A stretch of 35,158 bases of DNA from Muribaculaceae bacterium (GTDB taxonomy: Bacteria > Bacteroidota > Bacteroidia > Bacteroidales > Muribaculaceae), in the NCBI GenBank assembly GCA_016281825.1, contig JAEEJI010000199.1:1-35158 (forward strand). The letters run 5' to 3'. The notes under the pieces were generated by a model, which had not been told where the DNA came from, did no database searches, and saw nothing but the letters and a program-made list of their open reading frames with translations. Shown here one piece after another: positions 1 through 9,504 of this stretch; the stretch's first letter is position 1, and each line of letters begins with the position of its first letter. The translations under genes and the position numbers were made by a program.

Positions 1-91
1 CCAATAAATGATTACCTTTGCCCCAACGTAATTGGCAAACCATTTAAAAGATACAAACCAAGATTATTTATTAACTAAAAACCAAACAATT

Positions 92-2818
92 ATGAAAAAA
101 ATTCTATCATTATTGATGCTCATGCTGCTATGTACAACAGCATGGGCAACTGAGGTGACCCTGGAATATACTGGTAGCACTACCGGAAACATGTCTGGCG
201 AAAATGATGCTGCGCTTGTCGGCCTTGATGCAACAGCATGGTCTGTGGTGGGCGAAAAGGGATCCGCAAGCAACATGCCAGGCCTTAACAAAGATGGCGA
301 TATAAGACTTTATGGGAATGCAAATGGTGGCAACACGCTTACTGTCACTTCACTTTCTGGAGCAACAATTAATTCTATCACTATCACTTTCACTGGCGCT
401 AATTATAGTAACGCCTATGTGAGCGTTGGAGGTGAGGACGTTACTGGCTCGAATGGAGTTTATGAGATTGGCAATTCAGCTTTTGTGATTGGCAATGCAA
501 ACACAAATACCACCCAAGTCCGAATCAAAAAAATCGTCATAAATTACGCTAGTGATGAACCAGAGGCTCCCACAATCCTCCTCAACGGTGTGGCTCCTGC
601 TACTAGCTACTATGTAAGTGATCTTCCGCTGTCGTTGACCATTACGAGTAATAATGGTACTGAGACTCCTTATTATCACTACTCGTTTGCCGCTGACCCC
701 GAAACTGTGTCATCAACTATCCGTGCCGGTGCAACTGAGTTGACCACGGGCGAGAGTCCTGCTCTCAATCTACAGAAGGGTTCGAACAAACTGTGGGTTG
801 CCGAAGCAATCCCAAACACTGAGACACAGCAGTGGTCTTCATCGCAATGGGCATCAGCAACATTCACCATCAAGGAAGACCCGACAACCGTTGCCAACAT
901 CGCTGAGTTCAACGCTTTGGATGATAATACCGAAGTAACCTTTAATGGCACCGTGACTGTTTTGGGTCAAAAAGACAGTTACCTTTATGCTCAGGATGAT
1001 GAGAAGGGTATGCTGATTTACGGAAGTGGTCTTCCTTCATACCAGCTTGGTGACAAGATTTCAGGTTTCAAGGGTAATAAGACCACTTTTAAAGGTGCTC
1101 CTGAAATGAATAATCTTGTCACTACAAGTTTTGGTGAAGCTTCTGGTAACGAGCTCCCTACTGCCATCGAAATGAACATTGCTGACGTCAAACTCGAAAA
1201 CTTCGGACGCTATGGCGTCATCAAAGGCGCTACTGTTGCTGCATTGTCTGGTAACAATAGTTCTCTTACTGTAGGTGACGCTACCACATCTTTGGCATTA
1301 TTCAATCGTTTTGGTATTGCAGCTGAAGATTGGCCCGACCAGACCAAGACATACGATGTCTATGGGGTAGCTAGCTACTATGAAGCAAATCAATTCTTGC
1401 CATTGCAGTTTGTGGAGGTTGAGGCCCCGGTTGAGTTCGGCATTACGGTGACTCCTGCTACTGGCGATTACACTGAGCCAGTAACCGTTACTATCACACC
1501 GACTGGAGTCGGCGAGAATGAAGAAGTGCTCATTACCTATAACCTGAAGGAAGAGGCCACTCCTCTTACCTATGACGGACCATTCACGTTGTACGAAACT
1601 ACAACTGTCACGGTTGAAGCAATGAATGAAGCTGGTACCATAAAGGAGTGGAGTGGCACTTACAATATCACGCTGCCCGCTCTGAAGCTGAAGGTTACAC
1701 CTGGGGCTGGTACTTATACCGAGGCTCAGACTGTGACCGCATCGGTCGAAGGAACCACTTATGGCGATGGTGATGATGATATTGAATGGATGTGGGAATT
1801 CACGCCTGCAAGTAATGCTAAAACCGCCGCTGAAGGTGAGGGCGCAACGGTAACTGTAGATGAAAGCGGTACACTGCACTTCTTAGGCATTGAGACAATC
1901 TCTGGCCGTGAGGTTGAAGGCGATTTCGTATATGTCATTGACCCGAACTATCAGCCAGCCAAGTACCAGTTGGTGACCAGCGCAGCTGACCTTGTCGCAA
2001 ACAAGAACTACCTTATCGTATCGACTGTCGATAACGACACTTATGCAATGAGTGAGCAAAAGACTAACAATCGTGGGGCATCTGTAGAAACAATTGCAGC
2101 TGATGGCACCATCACTCCTTCAGAGAATGCACGAATCATTAAGCTTGAGGGAGAGACTGACGCATGGTACTTGAAGGTTATTAGCGATGTAGACGGTGGC
2201 TATCTGTACGCTGCTAGTTCTAGCTCCAATCAACTGAAAACAGAACAGACACAAAGCATCGATAGTAAAGCCGCCATTACTTTTGAAGATGGTGTCACAA
2301 ACATCACGTTCCACAAATCTAGTAATCGTAACGTGCTTCAATTTAATCCAAATACAAGTAATAATAATCCCCTCTTCGCTTGCTACGCTAGCGCTTCTCA
2401 AAAACCAGTTGTGCTTTACAAGGAAGTTGAGGCGGGCACTACCTACACCATCACCCCCGACAAAGCGCCTGGTGCATACGACGGCATGGTGCTCGTGAAG
2501 CCTGTTGTGGATCCGGCTCTGCCCGAGGGCGCAAAGATCTATTACACATTCACCGAGGGAACTGCTAAAGCTGAAGGCGAAACCGAGGTGCCGGCAACCG
2601 GCGTGAAATTGACAAAGAGCGGAACACTCACCTTCATCGCTCGTGACGCTGATAATGCTGAATTGGCACGCAGCGAAAGCTTGGCTTACACCATCAACTC
2701 GCTCTTTGGTGACCTCAATGGTGATGGCGAGGTTGACGTGGCAGATGTGAACATCCTCGTGAACATCATCTTGGGCACTTATTACAACAATAACAACAAC
2801 GGCAACAGTGGTGAGTAA
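92..2818 (+). CDS. Secreted modular protein: signal peptide, OB-fold-like domain, CHB_HEX_C-like beta-sandwich repeats, C-terminal dockerin-like EF-hand loop
   Basis: ORF 32..2818; the likely start is the ATG at 92 (MKKILSLLMLMLLCTTAWA signal peptide). C-terminus GDLNGDGEVDVADVNILVNIILG resembles a dockerin/EF-hand loop and is followed by a poly-Asn end. Confidence 0.75.
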   Translation: MKKILSLLMLMLLCTTAWATEVTLEYTGSTTGNMSGENDAALVGLDATAWSVVGEKGSASNMPGLNKDGDIRLYGNANGGNTLTVTSLSGATINSITITFTGANYSNAYVSVGGEDVTGSNGVYEIGNSAFVIGNANTNTTQVRIKKIVINYASDEPEAPTILLNGVAPATSYYVSDLPLSLTITSNNGTETPYYHYSFAADPETVSSTIRAGATELTTGESPALNLQKGSNKLWVAEAIPNTETQQWSSSQWASATFTIKEDPTTVANIAEFNALDDNTEVTFNGTVTVLGQKDSYLYAQDDEKGMLIYGSGLPSYQLGDKISGFKGNKTTFKGAPEMNNLVTTSFGEASGNELPTAIEMNIADVKLENFGRYGVIKGATVAALSGNNSSLTVGDATTSLALFNRFGIAAEDWPDQTKTYDVYGVASYYEANQFLPLQFVEVEAPVEFGITVTPATGDYTEPVTVTITPTGVGENEEVLITYNLKEEATPLTYDGPFTLYETTTVTVEAMNEAGTIKEWSGTYNITLPALKLKVTPGAGTYTEAQTVTASVEGTTYGDGDDDIEWMWEFTPASNAKTAAEGEGATVTVDESGTLHFLGIETISGREVEGDFVYVIDPNYQPAKYQLVTSAADLVANKNYLIVSTVDNDTYAMSEQKTNNRGASVETIAADGTITPSENARIIKLEGETDAWYLKVISDVDGGYLYAASSSSNQLKTEQTQSIDSKAAITFEDGVTNITFHKSSNRNVLQFNPNTSNNNPLFACYASASQKPVVLYKEVEAGTTYTITPDKAPGAYDGMVLVKPVVDPALPEGAKIYYTFTEGTAKAEGETEVPATGVKLTKSGTLTFIARDADNAELARSESLAYTINSLFGDLNGDGEVDVADVNILVNIILGTYYNNNNNGNSGE

Positions 2819-2839
2819 ACATTAACAGAATCCACATTG

Positions 2840-2880
2840 ATTGGCGGAAGACCCCTACGCGGATCCTCCGCCAATTTTTT
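2840..2880 (+). terminator. Rho-independent terminator
   Basis: ATTGGCGGA...TCCGCCAAT stem followed by a T-run, just after the stop at 2818. Confidence 0.8.
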
Positions 2881-2934
2881 TGTGAATAATATATAAATCT
2901 TTGGCGAAGAGTAACCCATTTCATAAATAATGAG

Positions 2935-2942
2935 TATTTTTG
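2935..2942 (+). promoter_or_regulatory. Bacteroidetes-type -7 element (TATTTTTG)
   Basis: Matches TAnnTTTG about 60 nt upstream of the ATG at 3004; no clear -33 element. Confidence 0.4.
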
Positions 2943-3003
2943 CGCATTCGCTATTTTTGTGAAGAGACTAACTAACACTATTAACATTTAAACCAACATT
3001 TCA

Positions 3004-4815
3004 ATGAAGAAACTGTTTCTCTCAATGATGTTGACGCTTGCCTGCCTGCTGGGCGCAAGCGCACAGACTCTCACCGTATGCGACGGCGAGGCAACAAACG
3101 AGTATCAGCCTATCTATGGCTACAACTATGATGTGCTTAACCAGTACAGTCATATGATTTATCCGGCCTCTATGCTCTCCGATATGGCTGGAAGAACCAT
3201 TACCAGTGTAACCTTCTATGCTACAAGTGCGATTCAGTTTAGTGGTGGAACGCAGAGTCTGGCAGTAAAAGAAGTGGAAGAGACTTCCATTAATACCAAG
3301 GTTACTGATGGTACCGAGGTGTTCAACGGCACATTCGCCATTGATGGCGACAAGCTGGTCATTACATTTGATGATGGCTTTGAGTATGATGGCGGCAACC
3401 TGATGCTGATTACCAAGGTCGTAGCAAAAGGTACTTATAAGGACACAGAATTCTATGGCATCGAGTCGACTGGTTCAAGCATGCATTATAACTGGAGCGC
3501 ATCAATCGACAATTTCCTCCCAAAGGCTACCTTCACTTATGAGGGCGAACCCGCAGAATATGCTGTTCGCATAGACAAGAATGAGATAGCGTTTGGCACT
3601 GTGCCTAGCAATAATCTCCCGAAGACTGAAAACGTGCGCATTACCAATAAGGGCATCAATGCAATCACACCGACTGTCTCAATCAATGGTGCTGCATTCA
3701 CGACCACTTATCAGGCAACCACACTTGCCAAAAACGAGTATGTGGACATCCCCGTGGTGTTCAATGCCGAACAGTCAGAGACTGCTTACGAAGGAACGAT
3801 GACCATCACTGCCTATGACGGAGAAGGTGGTCTCATTACTGTGTCTCTCAACGGCACCGTAGGCGAGCCTGTCTATGAGGTGACCGTAGCTGACGGCAAT
3901 CAAACAAACAATTACATTCCCTTGTACTCTTTGTATTGGGATACCATGAATGCTATGTCGCAGGTTATCTACAAGAAATCTGATCTTGCAAATATCGTAG
4001 GAAAAGAAATCACTAGCATCACCTACTATCCACAAACGGCAATCACCCTTAATACTGATGGCGAGGCTACCATTTCGTTTGGCACAACGACTAGTGACAC
4101 CTTTGATTCGGCCACTCCGTTCGATGGAACTCGCGTTGCAACCTGGAAACCGACAAGCGATGGAGGTCTGTTCGTTGAGTTAGATGAACCTTACCTGTAT
4201 GATGGAGCAGCCAATTTGGTTGTTGACTTCAGGGTTACAACTAACAGCGCAACCTACCAAACTCCCGCAGTTCCCTTTATCGGCGTACAGACGGGTGGTA
4301 CGAACTATGTCTCAATCTACAAGTATAGCGGTAGTACATATTACCGTTCCACATTCACTCCGAAGACCACCTTTGGTTATCGCGACGTGGAGCAGCCCGT
4401 TGAGTACACGATCACGATGACTCCCGAGCCGGGTACGTTTGACGGACCGCAGACCGTGCTCGTCACTGTTGAGCCCGAAATGCCCGAGGGAGCTAGCATC
4501 AAGTACACCTTCGAGGCGGGTCACCGTGAGGCCGAGGAGATGGACTACAACGATAGCGGTATCGAGATTACCCAGAGTGGCTTGCTCACCATTATCGTCC
4601 GTGACGCCACTGGCGCAGAACTGGCTAGCACAGAGGGTGAGTACACCATCAACGGTTCCACCACCGCCATCGAGGCCATCAGTGGCAAGGCAGTGGCAGG
4701 CGTGCGCTACTACAACGTGGCAGGCGTGGCGAGCGACAAGGCCTTCGACGGCGTGAACATCGTTGTGACCACCTACACCGACGGCACCCAGCACGTAACT
4801 AAGATTGTGAAATAA
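3004..4815 (+). CDS. Secreted protein with internally duplicated beta-sandwich domain, ASH-like Ig domain and T9SS-like C-terminal tail
   Basis: Signal peptide MKKLFLSMMLTLACLLGASAQ; tail GVRYYNVAGVASDKAFDGVNIVVTTYTDGTQHVTKIVK. Confidence 0.75.
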   Translation: MKKLFLSMMLTLACLLGASAQTLTVCDGEATNEYQPIYGYNYDVLNQYSHMIYPASMLSDMAGRTITSVTFYATSAIQFSGGTQSLAVKEVEETSINTKVTDGTEVFNGTFAIDGDKLVITFDDGFEYDGGNLMLITKVVAKGTYKDTEFYGIESTGSSMHYNWSASIDNFLPKATFTYEGEPAEYAVRIDKNEIAFGTVPSNNLPKTENVRITNKGINAITPTVSINGAAFTTTYQATTLAKNEYVDIPVVFNAEQSETAYEGTMTITAYDGEGGLITVSLNGTVGEPVYEVTVADGNQTNNYIPLYSLYWDTMNAMSQVIYKKSDLANIVGKEITSITYYPQTAITLNTDGEATISFGTTTSDTFDSATPFDGTRVATWKPTSDGGLFVELDEPYLYDGAANLVVDFRVTTNSATYQTPAVPFIGVQTGGTNYVSIYKYSGSTYYRSTFTPKTTFGYRDVEQPVEYTITMTPEPGTFDGPQTVLVTVEPEMPEGASIKYTFEAGHREAEEMDYNDSGIEITQSGLLTIIVRDATGAELASTEGEYTINGSTTAIEAISGKAVAGVRYYNVAGVASDKAFDGVNIVVTTYTDGTQHVTKIVK

Positions 4816-4835
4816 ACATTGGCTCTAAACCTATT

Positions 4836-4876
4836 AAATTGGCAGATGACCCCGTGAGGGTTTTCTGCCAATTTTG
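4836..4876 (+). terminator. Rho-independent terminator
   Basis: AAATTGGCAGA / TCTGCCAATTT inverted repeat with T-rich 3' side. Confidence 0.75.
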
Positions 4877-4944
4877 TTTGGCAATTTTGTTTAGACAATC
4901 TGTGATTATACAGCAATTTTGTTGCGGCTGAAAGAAAAAAGCTT

Positions 4945-4952
4945 TAACTTTG
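4945..4952 (+). promoter_or_regulatory. Bacteroidetes-type promoter -7 (TAACTTTG)
   Basis: TAnnTTTG match with a TTG about 20 nt upstream (4922-4924), ahead of the ATG at 5004. Confidence 0.6.
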
Positions 4953-5003
4953 CGGTGAAATATCTACAAACCTATTTTATTCACCTTATAAACAACTATC
5001 ACA

Positions 5004-6674
5004 ATGAAGAAATTACTATCTCTTATGTTGATGTCGCTGCTCTGTGTGACCGCAGTGGCAGAGACTGTGACGTTTACCTTTAACACTGTAGCGGGTATTG
5101 AGCAACTTGGCATTGCTTACCCCACATTGGGTAATGGGACCAATCTGGACGGCACCTACACGCTTGGCGGCGTGACCATGTCATTCACAAATGGTGGAAC
5201 CCCCACTCGCATTTGGAACAGCTTGGATGGACCCGACTTGCGCGTGTACAAAAATGGTGGTTCGCTTACGTTCACCGCTGATGAAACAATCACATCCATC
5301 GTGTTCACTAGTGCCAACAACAGTATAGGCAACCTCACCCCTAGCAGTGGCGAACTGACCGAAGGCACGTGGACCGGCTCGGCAACATCGGTCACATTTA
5401 CGGCTGGTGAAACGACACGCATCAACACCATTGATGTTACCTACGGAGGTAGCACACCACCTCAGCCCCAGACCGTGGCAACACCCGTCATCACCTTTAA
5501 TCCGGCTCATCCCTATGAGGGCGACGAGGCAACTTGCACCATCACGTGCGAGACCGAGGGTGTCAACATCATGTATGCCCTCAACGACGGCAACTTCCAG
5601 CAGTACTCCGAGCCCTTCACATTGACTGAGACCACTACCGTCAAGGCAAAAGCCCTGCTTAGCACTCCCACAGCTACTGACCCTGTTGAGAGCGAGGTGG
5701 CTGAAAAGACGCTGACCTTTGATCCGACTGTGGCCAACATCTCCGAGCTGACCAAGTTGGCCCATAACACCTACTTCAAGATGACCGGCGAGGCCGTTGT
5801 TGTCTATGTCAACGGAGGATATCTCTACATCAAGGATGACACGGGTTATACGTTGATTTACAATAGCACTCTCACTGGAATTGCCGCGGGTAATACCATC
5901 AGCAACCTCAAGGGCAAAGTGAATATCTACAAGAACCTGTTTGAGGTCACCAATGCAACCTACGAGTTCGAGACCACTGAAATTGCCGTTGAGCCTATTG
6001 CAATGACCATTCCTAACATCACCGCCGAAAATATGAACCAGTATGTGGTCATCAAGGGTGTTACCCTGAGTGATGTGTCTGGGCGCAACATCAAGCTCAA
6101 TGATGTTGACGGCAACCAGTTCCCTGGTTACAGCCAGAACTTCTGCAACTTCCCTGAGGACCTCGAGAAAACCTACGATGTGACCGGCTTTGTGGCAGTG
6201 TTCAACACCACAGTCCAAATCTATCCCGTGAGCTTTGACGAGGCAGTTGTCGCCGAACCGGTAATCACCGTTGACCCCGACTTTGGAGAGTACTTGGGTG
6301 TCCAGACGGTGCATGTGACTGTCGAGAACATGCCCGAGGGCGCAGTGATTGTTTACAATTTTGTTGCCGAGGAACCCACCCGTGACGGTGAGTGGCAGGA
6401 GTATGATGATGCCACGGGCATTGTCGTTGACAAGAGCGGTCTGTTGACCATCGCCCTGAACGATGCAACGGGTGAGGAAATCACCAGCATCGAGGGTGAG
6501 TATATCATTACCCCTGATTTCACCGGCATTGAGGCCATCAGTGGCAAGGCAGTGGCTGGCGTACGCTACTACAACGTAGCTGGCGTGGCGAGCGACAAGG
6601 CCTTCGACGGCGTGAACATCGTCATGACCACCTACACCGACGGCACACAGTGCGTCACCAAGGTCGTGAAATAA
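5004..6674 (+). CDS. Secreted protein with CHB_HEX_C-like and OB-fold-like domains and T9SS-like C-terminal tail
   Basis: Signal peptide MKKLLSLMLMSLLCVTAVA; conserved tail GVNIVMTTYTDGTQCVTKVVK. Confidence 0.75.
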   Translation: MKKLLSLMLMSLLCVTAVAETVTFTFNTVAGIEQLGIAYPTLGNGTNLDGTYTLGGVTMSFTNGGTPTRIWNSLDGPDLRVYKNGGSLTFTADETITSIVFTSANNSIGNLTPSSGELTEGTWTGSATSVTFTAGETTRINTIDVTYGGSTPPQPQTVATPVITFNPAHPYEGDEATCTITCETEGVNIMYALNDGNFQQYSEPFTLTETTTVKAKALLSTPTATDPVESEVAEKTLTFDPTVANISELTKLAHNTYFKMTGEAVVVYVNGGYLYIKDDTGYTLIYNSTLTGIAAGNTISNLKGKVNIYKNLFEVTNATYEFETTEIAVEPIAMTIPNITAENMNQYVVIKGVTLSDVSGRNIKLNDVDGNQFPGYSQNFCNFPEDLEKTYDVTGFVAVFNTTVQIYPVSFDEAVVAEPVITVDPDFGEYLGVQTVHVTVENMPEGAVIVYNFVAEEPTRDGEWQEYDDATGIVVDKSGLLTIALNDATGEEITSIEGEYIITPDFTGIEAISGKAVAGVRYYNVAGVASDKAFDGVNIVMTTYTDGTQCVTKVVK

Positions 6675-6728
6675 TTTGTATCCACTATCCTTATCTTGGG
6701 AGAGGGAGCAACATCTCCAAATAAAACA

Positions 6729-6775
6729 GGCGGGCAACCATCCATTGGCTGCCCGCCAATTATTTTATTTTTTTA
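6729..6775 (+). terminator. Rho-independent terminator
   Basis: GGCGGGCA...TGCCCGCC stem followed by a T-rich tract. Confidence 0.75.
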
Positions 6776-6798
6776 TTGCAAGGAATGGAAAAATACTA

Positions 6799-6806
6799 TA
6801 TCTTTG
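6799..6806 (+). promoter_or_regulatory. Bacteroidetes-type promoter -7 (TATCTTTG)
   Basis: TAnnTTTG with a TTG at 6776-6778, 20-nt spacing, upstream of the ATG at 6860. Confidence 0.6.
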
Positions 6807-6859
6807 CGGTGAAATTGGAAGAGACTTTATTATTCACTCATAAACAAATAATTATCACG

Positions 6860-7750
6860 ATGAAGAAAATTTTATCTCTCATGATGTCGCTGCTGTGCCT
6901 GTGCGCTTGGGCCAAGACTTCCTCGCTTGTTTTCACCAAAATGGCAGATGGTGTTGGCCGAGCCGATGATGGCGCAACTTGGACCATCAAGTCTGATGCT
7001 TTTGAGGAAGGGTACGATGACGTTTGTGGCATTCAGTACGGATCAAACAAATCAAGTGTCAGATATTTGGAGTTCAACACAAGTGAAATCAAAGGTACTG
7101 TTACTAGTGTTGTCGTCAACACCCGTGACGTGCAGGAAACTGCTACCGTGTCGGTAACGGTGGGTGACACACCCTTCACTTGCAGTGGAAGCACGACTGC
7201 CACCAACACTTCGGCCGACTACTCTTTCTCCGGTACCGGCAGTGGAACCATTCTGGTACGCATTGACCGTGGCGAACGAATGACCAACGCCATCTTTGTG
7301 AAGTCAATCATTGTGACCTATCGCGACGAAGACGAGACAGTGATTACTGTGAATCCCGACTTTGGCGAGTATGAGAGCGCCCAGACCGTGTTTGTGACTG
7401 TCGAGAACATGCCCAAGGACGCGGTGATTGTGTACAACTTCGTCACTTCCAGTCCCAAAGGCCCAGAGTGGCAGGAATATGACGATACCAAGGGCATCTC
7501 GGTGGAACAGAGCGGCTTGCTTACTGTCGCCGTGAACGATGCACACGGTGAGGAAATCACCAGCATCGAGGGCGAGTATGTCATCAAGGGTGTTGCCACC
7601 GGCATCGAGGCCATCAGTGGCAAGGCAGTTGCTGGCGTGCGCTACTACAATGTGGCTGGTATGGCGAGCGACAAGGCCTTCGACGGCGTGAACATCGTCG
7701 TGACTACCTATACCGACGGCACCCAGGTTGTCACCAAGGTTGTGAAGTAA
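6860..7750 (+). CDS. Secreted protein with CHB_HEX_C-like domain and T9SS-like C-terminal tail
   Basis: ORF 6776..7750; the start at 6860 gives signal peptide MKKILSLMMSLLCLCAWA and lies downstream of the promoter at 6799-6806. Confidence 0.75.
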   Translation: MKKILSLMMSLLCLCAWAKTSSLVFTKMADGVGRADDGATWTIKSDAFEEGYDDVCGIQYGSNKSSVRYLEFNTSEIKGTVTSVVVNTRDVQETATVSVTVGDTPFTCSGSTTATNTSADYSFSGTGSGTILVRIDRGERMTNAIFVKSIIVTYRDEDETVITVNPDFGEYESAQTVFVTVENMPKDAVIVYNFVTSSPKGPEWQEYDDTKGISVEQSGLLTVAVNDAHGEEITSIEGEYVIKGVATGIEAISGKAVAGVRYYNVAGMASDKAFDGVNIVVTTYTDGTQVVTKVVK

Positions 7751-7788
7751 TCCAACCCCATTTCCTAAGAGGAGTTATTTACCCAACT

Positions 7789-7831
7789 AAAATCAGGCGG
7801 GAAACCAATCAATGGTTTCCCGCCTGATTTT
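7789..7831. terminator. Bidirectional terminator hairpin
   Basis: AAAATCAGGCGGGAAACCA-atcaa-TGGTTTCCCGCCTGATTTT perfect stem between convergent genes. Confidence 0.85.
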
Positions 7832-7866
7832 GCCTTCATTCCCTTCACAAAGGAGGGGGAATGGGC

Positions 7867-8091
7867 CTAATACTCCTCGGCGTCGAAGAAGAAGTCGTCG
7901 TCGGTGCTGGGATAGTCGGGCCAAATCTCCTCGATAGACTCATAGGTGTCGCCCTCATCCTCTATCTCCTGTAAGTTTTCTATAACCTCTAGCGGTGCAC
8001 CACTGCGCACGGCATAGTCGATGAGTTCCTCCTTGGTGGCGGGCCAGGGAGCATCCTCAAGTTTTGTAGCCAATTCTAGTGTCCAATACAT
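7867..8091 (-). CDS. DUF2795-family small acidic protein
   Basis: 74 aa, MYWTLELATKLEDAPWPATKEELIDYAVRSGAPLEVIENLQEIEDEGDTYESIEEIWPDYP resembles DUF2795 proteins. Confidence 0.75.
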   Translation of the reverse strand: MYWTLELATKLEDAPWPATKEELIDYAVRSGAPLEVIENLQEIEDEGDTYESIEEIWPDYPSTDDDFFFDAEEY

Positions 8092-8240
8092 TGTATCTAT
8101 TTAATTTAGAATGGAGAATTGAGAATGGAGAGTTCTGCTTTGTCTCGTTCTCGATTCTTCTTTAAATTTTATTGCTTTTTGGGGTGGTCTAAATACCCCG
8201 GGTCAAAAAAAGTGCGCAAAAGTACTAACAATTTTAGACT

Positions 8241-8804
8241 TCACGCATTTTTGTCCCAATAAATTTCTTCAAATTGGTGCGTTACATTGTTAAATCTTGC
8301 AAAAACGAAGAAAAAGTCGCTCAAACGGTTGAGGTATTGCAGCACCAATGGGTTGACGGGAGCCTCGTGGCTCAGCGTAATCACGCGGCGTTCGGCGCGG
8401 CGCGTGACCGTGCGGCAGATGTCGCACAATGCGCTCAAGCGGCTTCCGCCAGGCAGGATAAAACCGCGGAACGGAGGCAATTCGGCATCCATCTCGTCAA
8501 TCTTCTGTTCCAACGTATGAACATCATCCTCGCTGAGGCCGAACACTGGTGCGTCCTCGCTGGTGTTTTCCGTGGCAAGGTAGGCTCCGATGTTAAAGAG
8601 CTTGTTCTGAATCTTCCGCACCAGTTCGGGCATGTCCTTCAGGTCATCAAGTTTGCTGTTGTGTGCCAGCAGACCGATGTTGGCATTAAGTTCGTCGATG
8701 GTCCCGTAGGCCTCGACACGCACGTCATCTTTGCTTACGCGCGTACCGCCGACAAGCGAGGTAGTCCCCTTGTCGCCGGTCAGTGTATATACTTTACTTT
8801 TCAT
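8241..8804 (-). CDS. Cob(I)yrinic acid a,c-diamide adenosyltransferase (PduO type)
   Basis: YTLTGDKGTTSLVGGTRVSKDDVRVEAYGTIDELNANIG N-terminal signature and RRAER motif. Confidence 0.9.
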   Translation of the reverse strand: MKSKVYTLTGDKGTTSLVGGTRVSKDDVRVEAYGTIDELNANIGLLAHNSKLDDLKDMPELVRKIQNKLFNIGAYLATENTSEDAPVFGLSEDDVHTLEQKIDEMDAELPPFRGFILPGGSRLSALCDICRTVTRRAERRVITLSHEAPVNPLVLQYLNRLSDFFFVFARFNNVTHQFEEIYWDKNA

Positions 8805-9345
8805 TTTTCTCTGATGATATTTGGTTTAAACAGTCAATCATTTGTTGCGCAGTGTCAACCACGCGAAGGCGCTGAAGGTGGGCGTCGCGGGAAAAGGGCG
8901 AACGTGCCATCTCCTCGAGGTATTGCAGCAGCGAGTCATACATGCCATGCACATTCACAACAATTATGGGGCGGTCGTCGCCATCCACCACCAGCTGCGA
9001 CAGGGTGGAAATCCACTCGTCTACGGTGCCGAGGCCGCCAGGAAGCACGACAAACGCGTTGGCCATTTGATACATCCGAGCCTTGCGCTCGCCCAGGTTG
9101 GCGGTGTAGATGACCTCGTCGACAAGTGGGTCGGTGCGGTGCTTGAATGCCTCAATGTTCACGCCCGTGATGTGTCCGCCGGCATCGTGGCACGCCTGTG
9201 CTGCCTCGTGCATCAGACCGGCATTCACGCCGCCATAGATCAGCGCATGACCCTGTTCACCGATCCACTCGCCCAATGAATGAGCCAGCTCAATATATTC
9301 TGTGTCAAGGCCCTGCCTCGAACTACAATAAACTGCAAACTTCAT
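8794..9345 (-). CDS. LOG-family protein (TIGR00730 Rossmann fold, putative nucleotide 5'-monophosphate phosphoribohydrolase)
   Basis: PGGLGTVDE motif (PGGxGTxxE); 3' end overlaps the start of the adenosyltransferase by 11 nt. Confidence 0.85.
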   Translation of the reverse strand: MKFAVYCSSRQGLDTEYIELAHSLGEWIGEQGHALIYGGVNAGLMHEAAQACHDAGGHITGVNIEAFKHRTDPLVDEVIYTANLGERKARMYQMANAFVVLPGGLGTVDEWISTLSQLVVDGDDRPIIVVNVHGMYDSLLQYLEEMARSPFSRDAHLQRLRVVDTAQQMIDCLNQISSEKNEK

Positions 9346-9399
9346 GTAATAAAGAGTTTAAAAAACAGACTGTGCTACGCGCTGATATAGAACTACAAA

Positions 9400-9504
9400 C
9401 TCCTCCCCTAAGCTAGGGGAGGTGGCCGAAGGCCAGAGGCCAGAGGAGTGGGTTGGTCACCCTCACTGAACCTCCCCCTCTTCAGGGGGGACTGAGGGGG
9501 GCCA
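9400..9504. repeat. G/C-rich intergenic repeat (CCTCCCC...GGGGACTGAGGGGGG family)
   Basis: CTCCCCTAAGCTAGGGGAG and CCTCCCCCTCTTCAGGGGGGACTGAGGGGGGCC; related copies elsewhere in the window. Confidence 0.7.

Noticed and set aside
5181-6737. 518-aa minus-strand ORF opposite the secreted protein at 5004-6674
   Set aside because: Antisense shadow; the plus frame has promoter, signal peptide, conserved tail and terminator.
8274-9113. 279-aa plus-strand ORF over the adenosyltransferase/LOG genes
   Set aside because: Overlaps two well-recognised minus-strand genes and has no recognisable domain.
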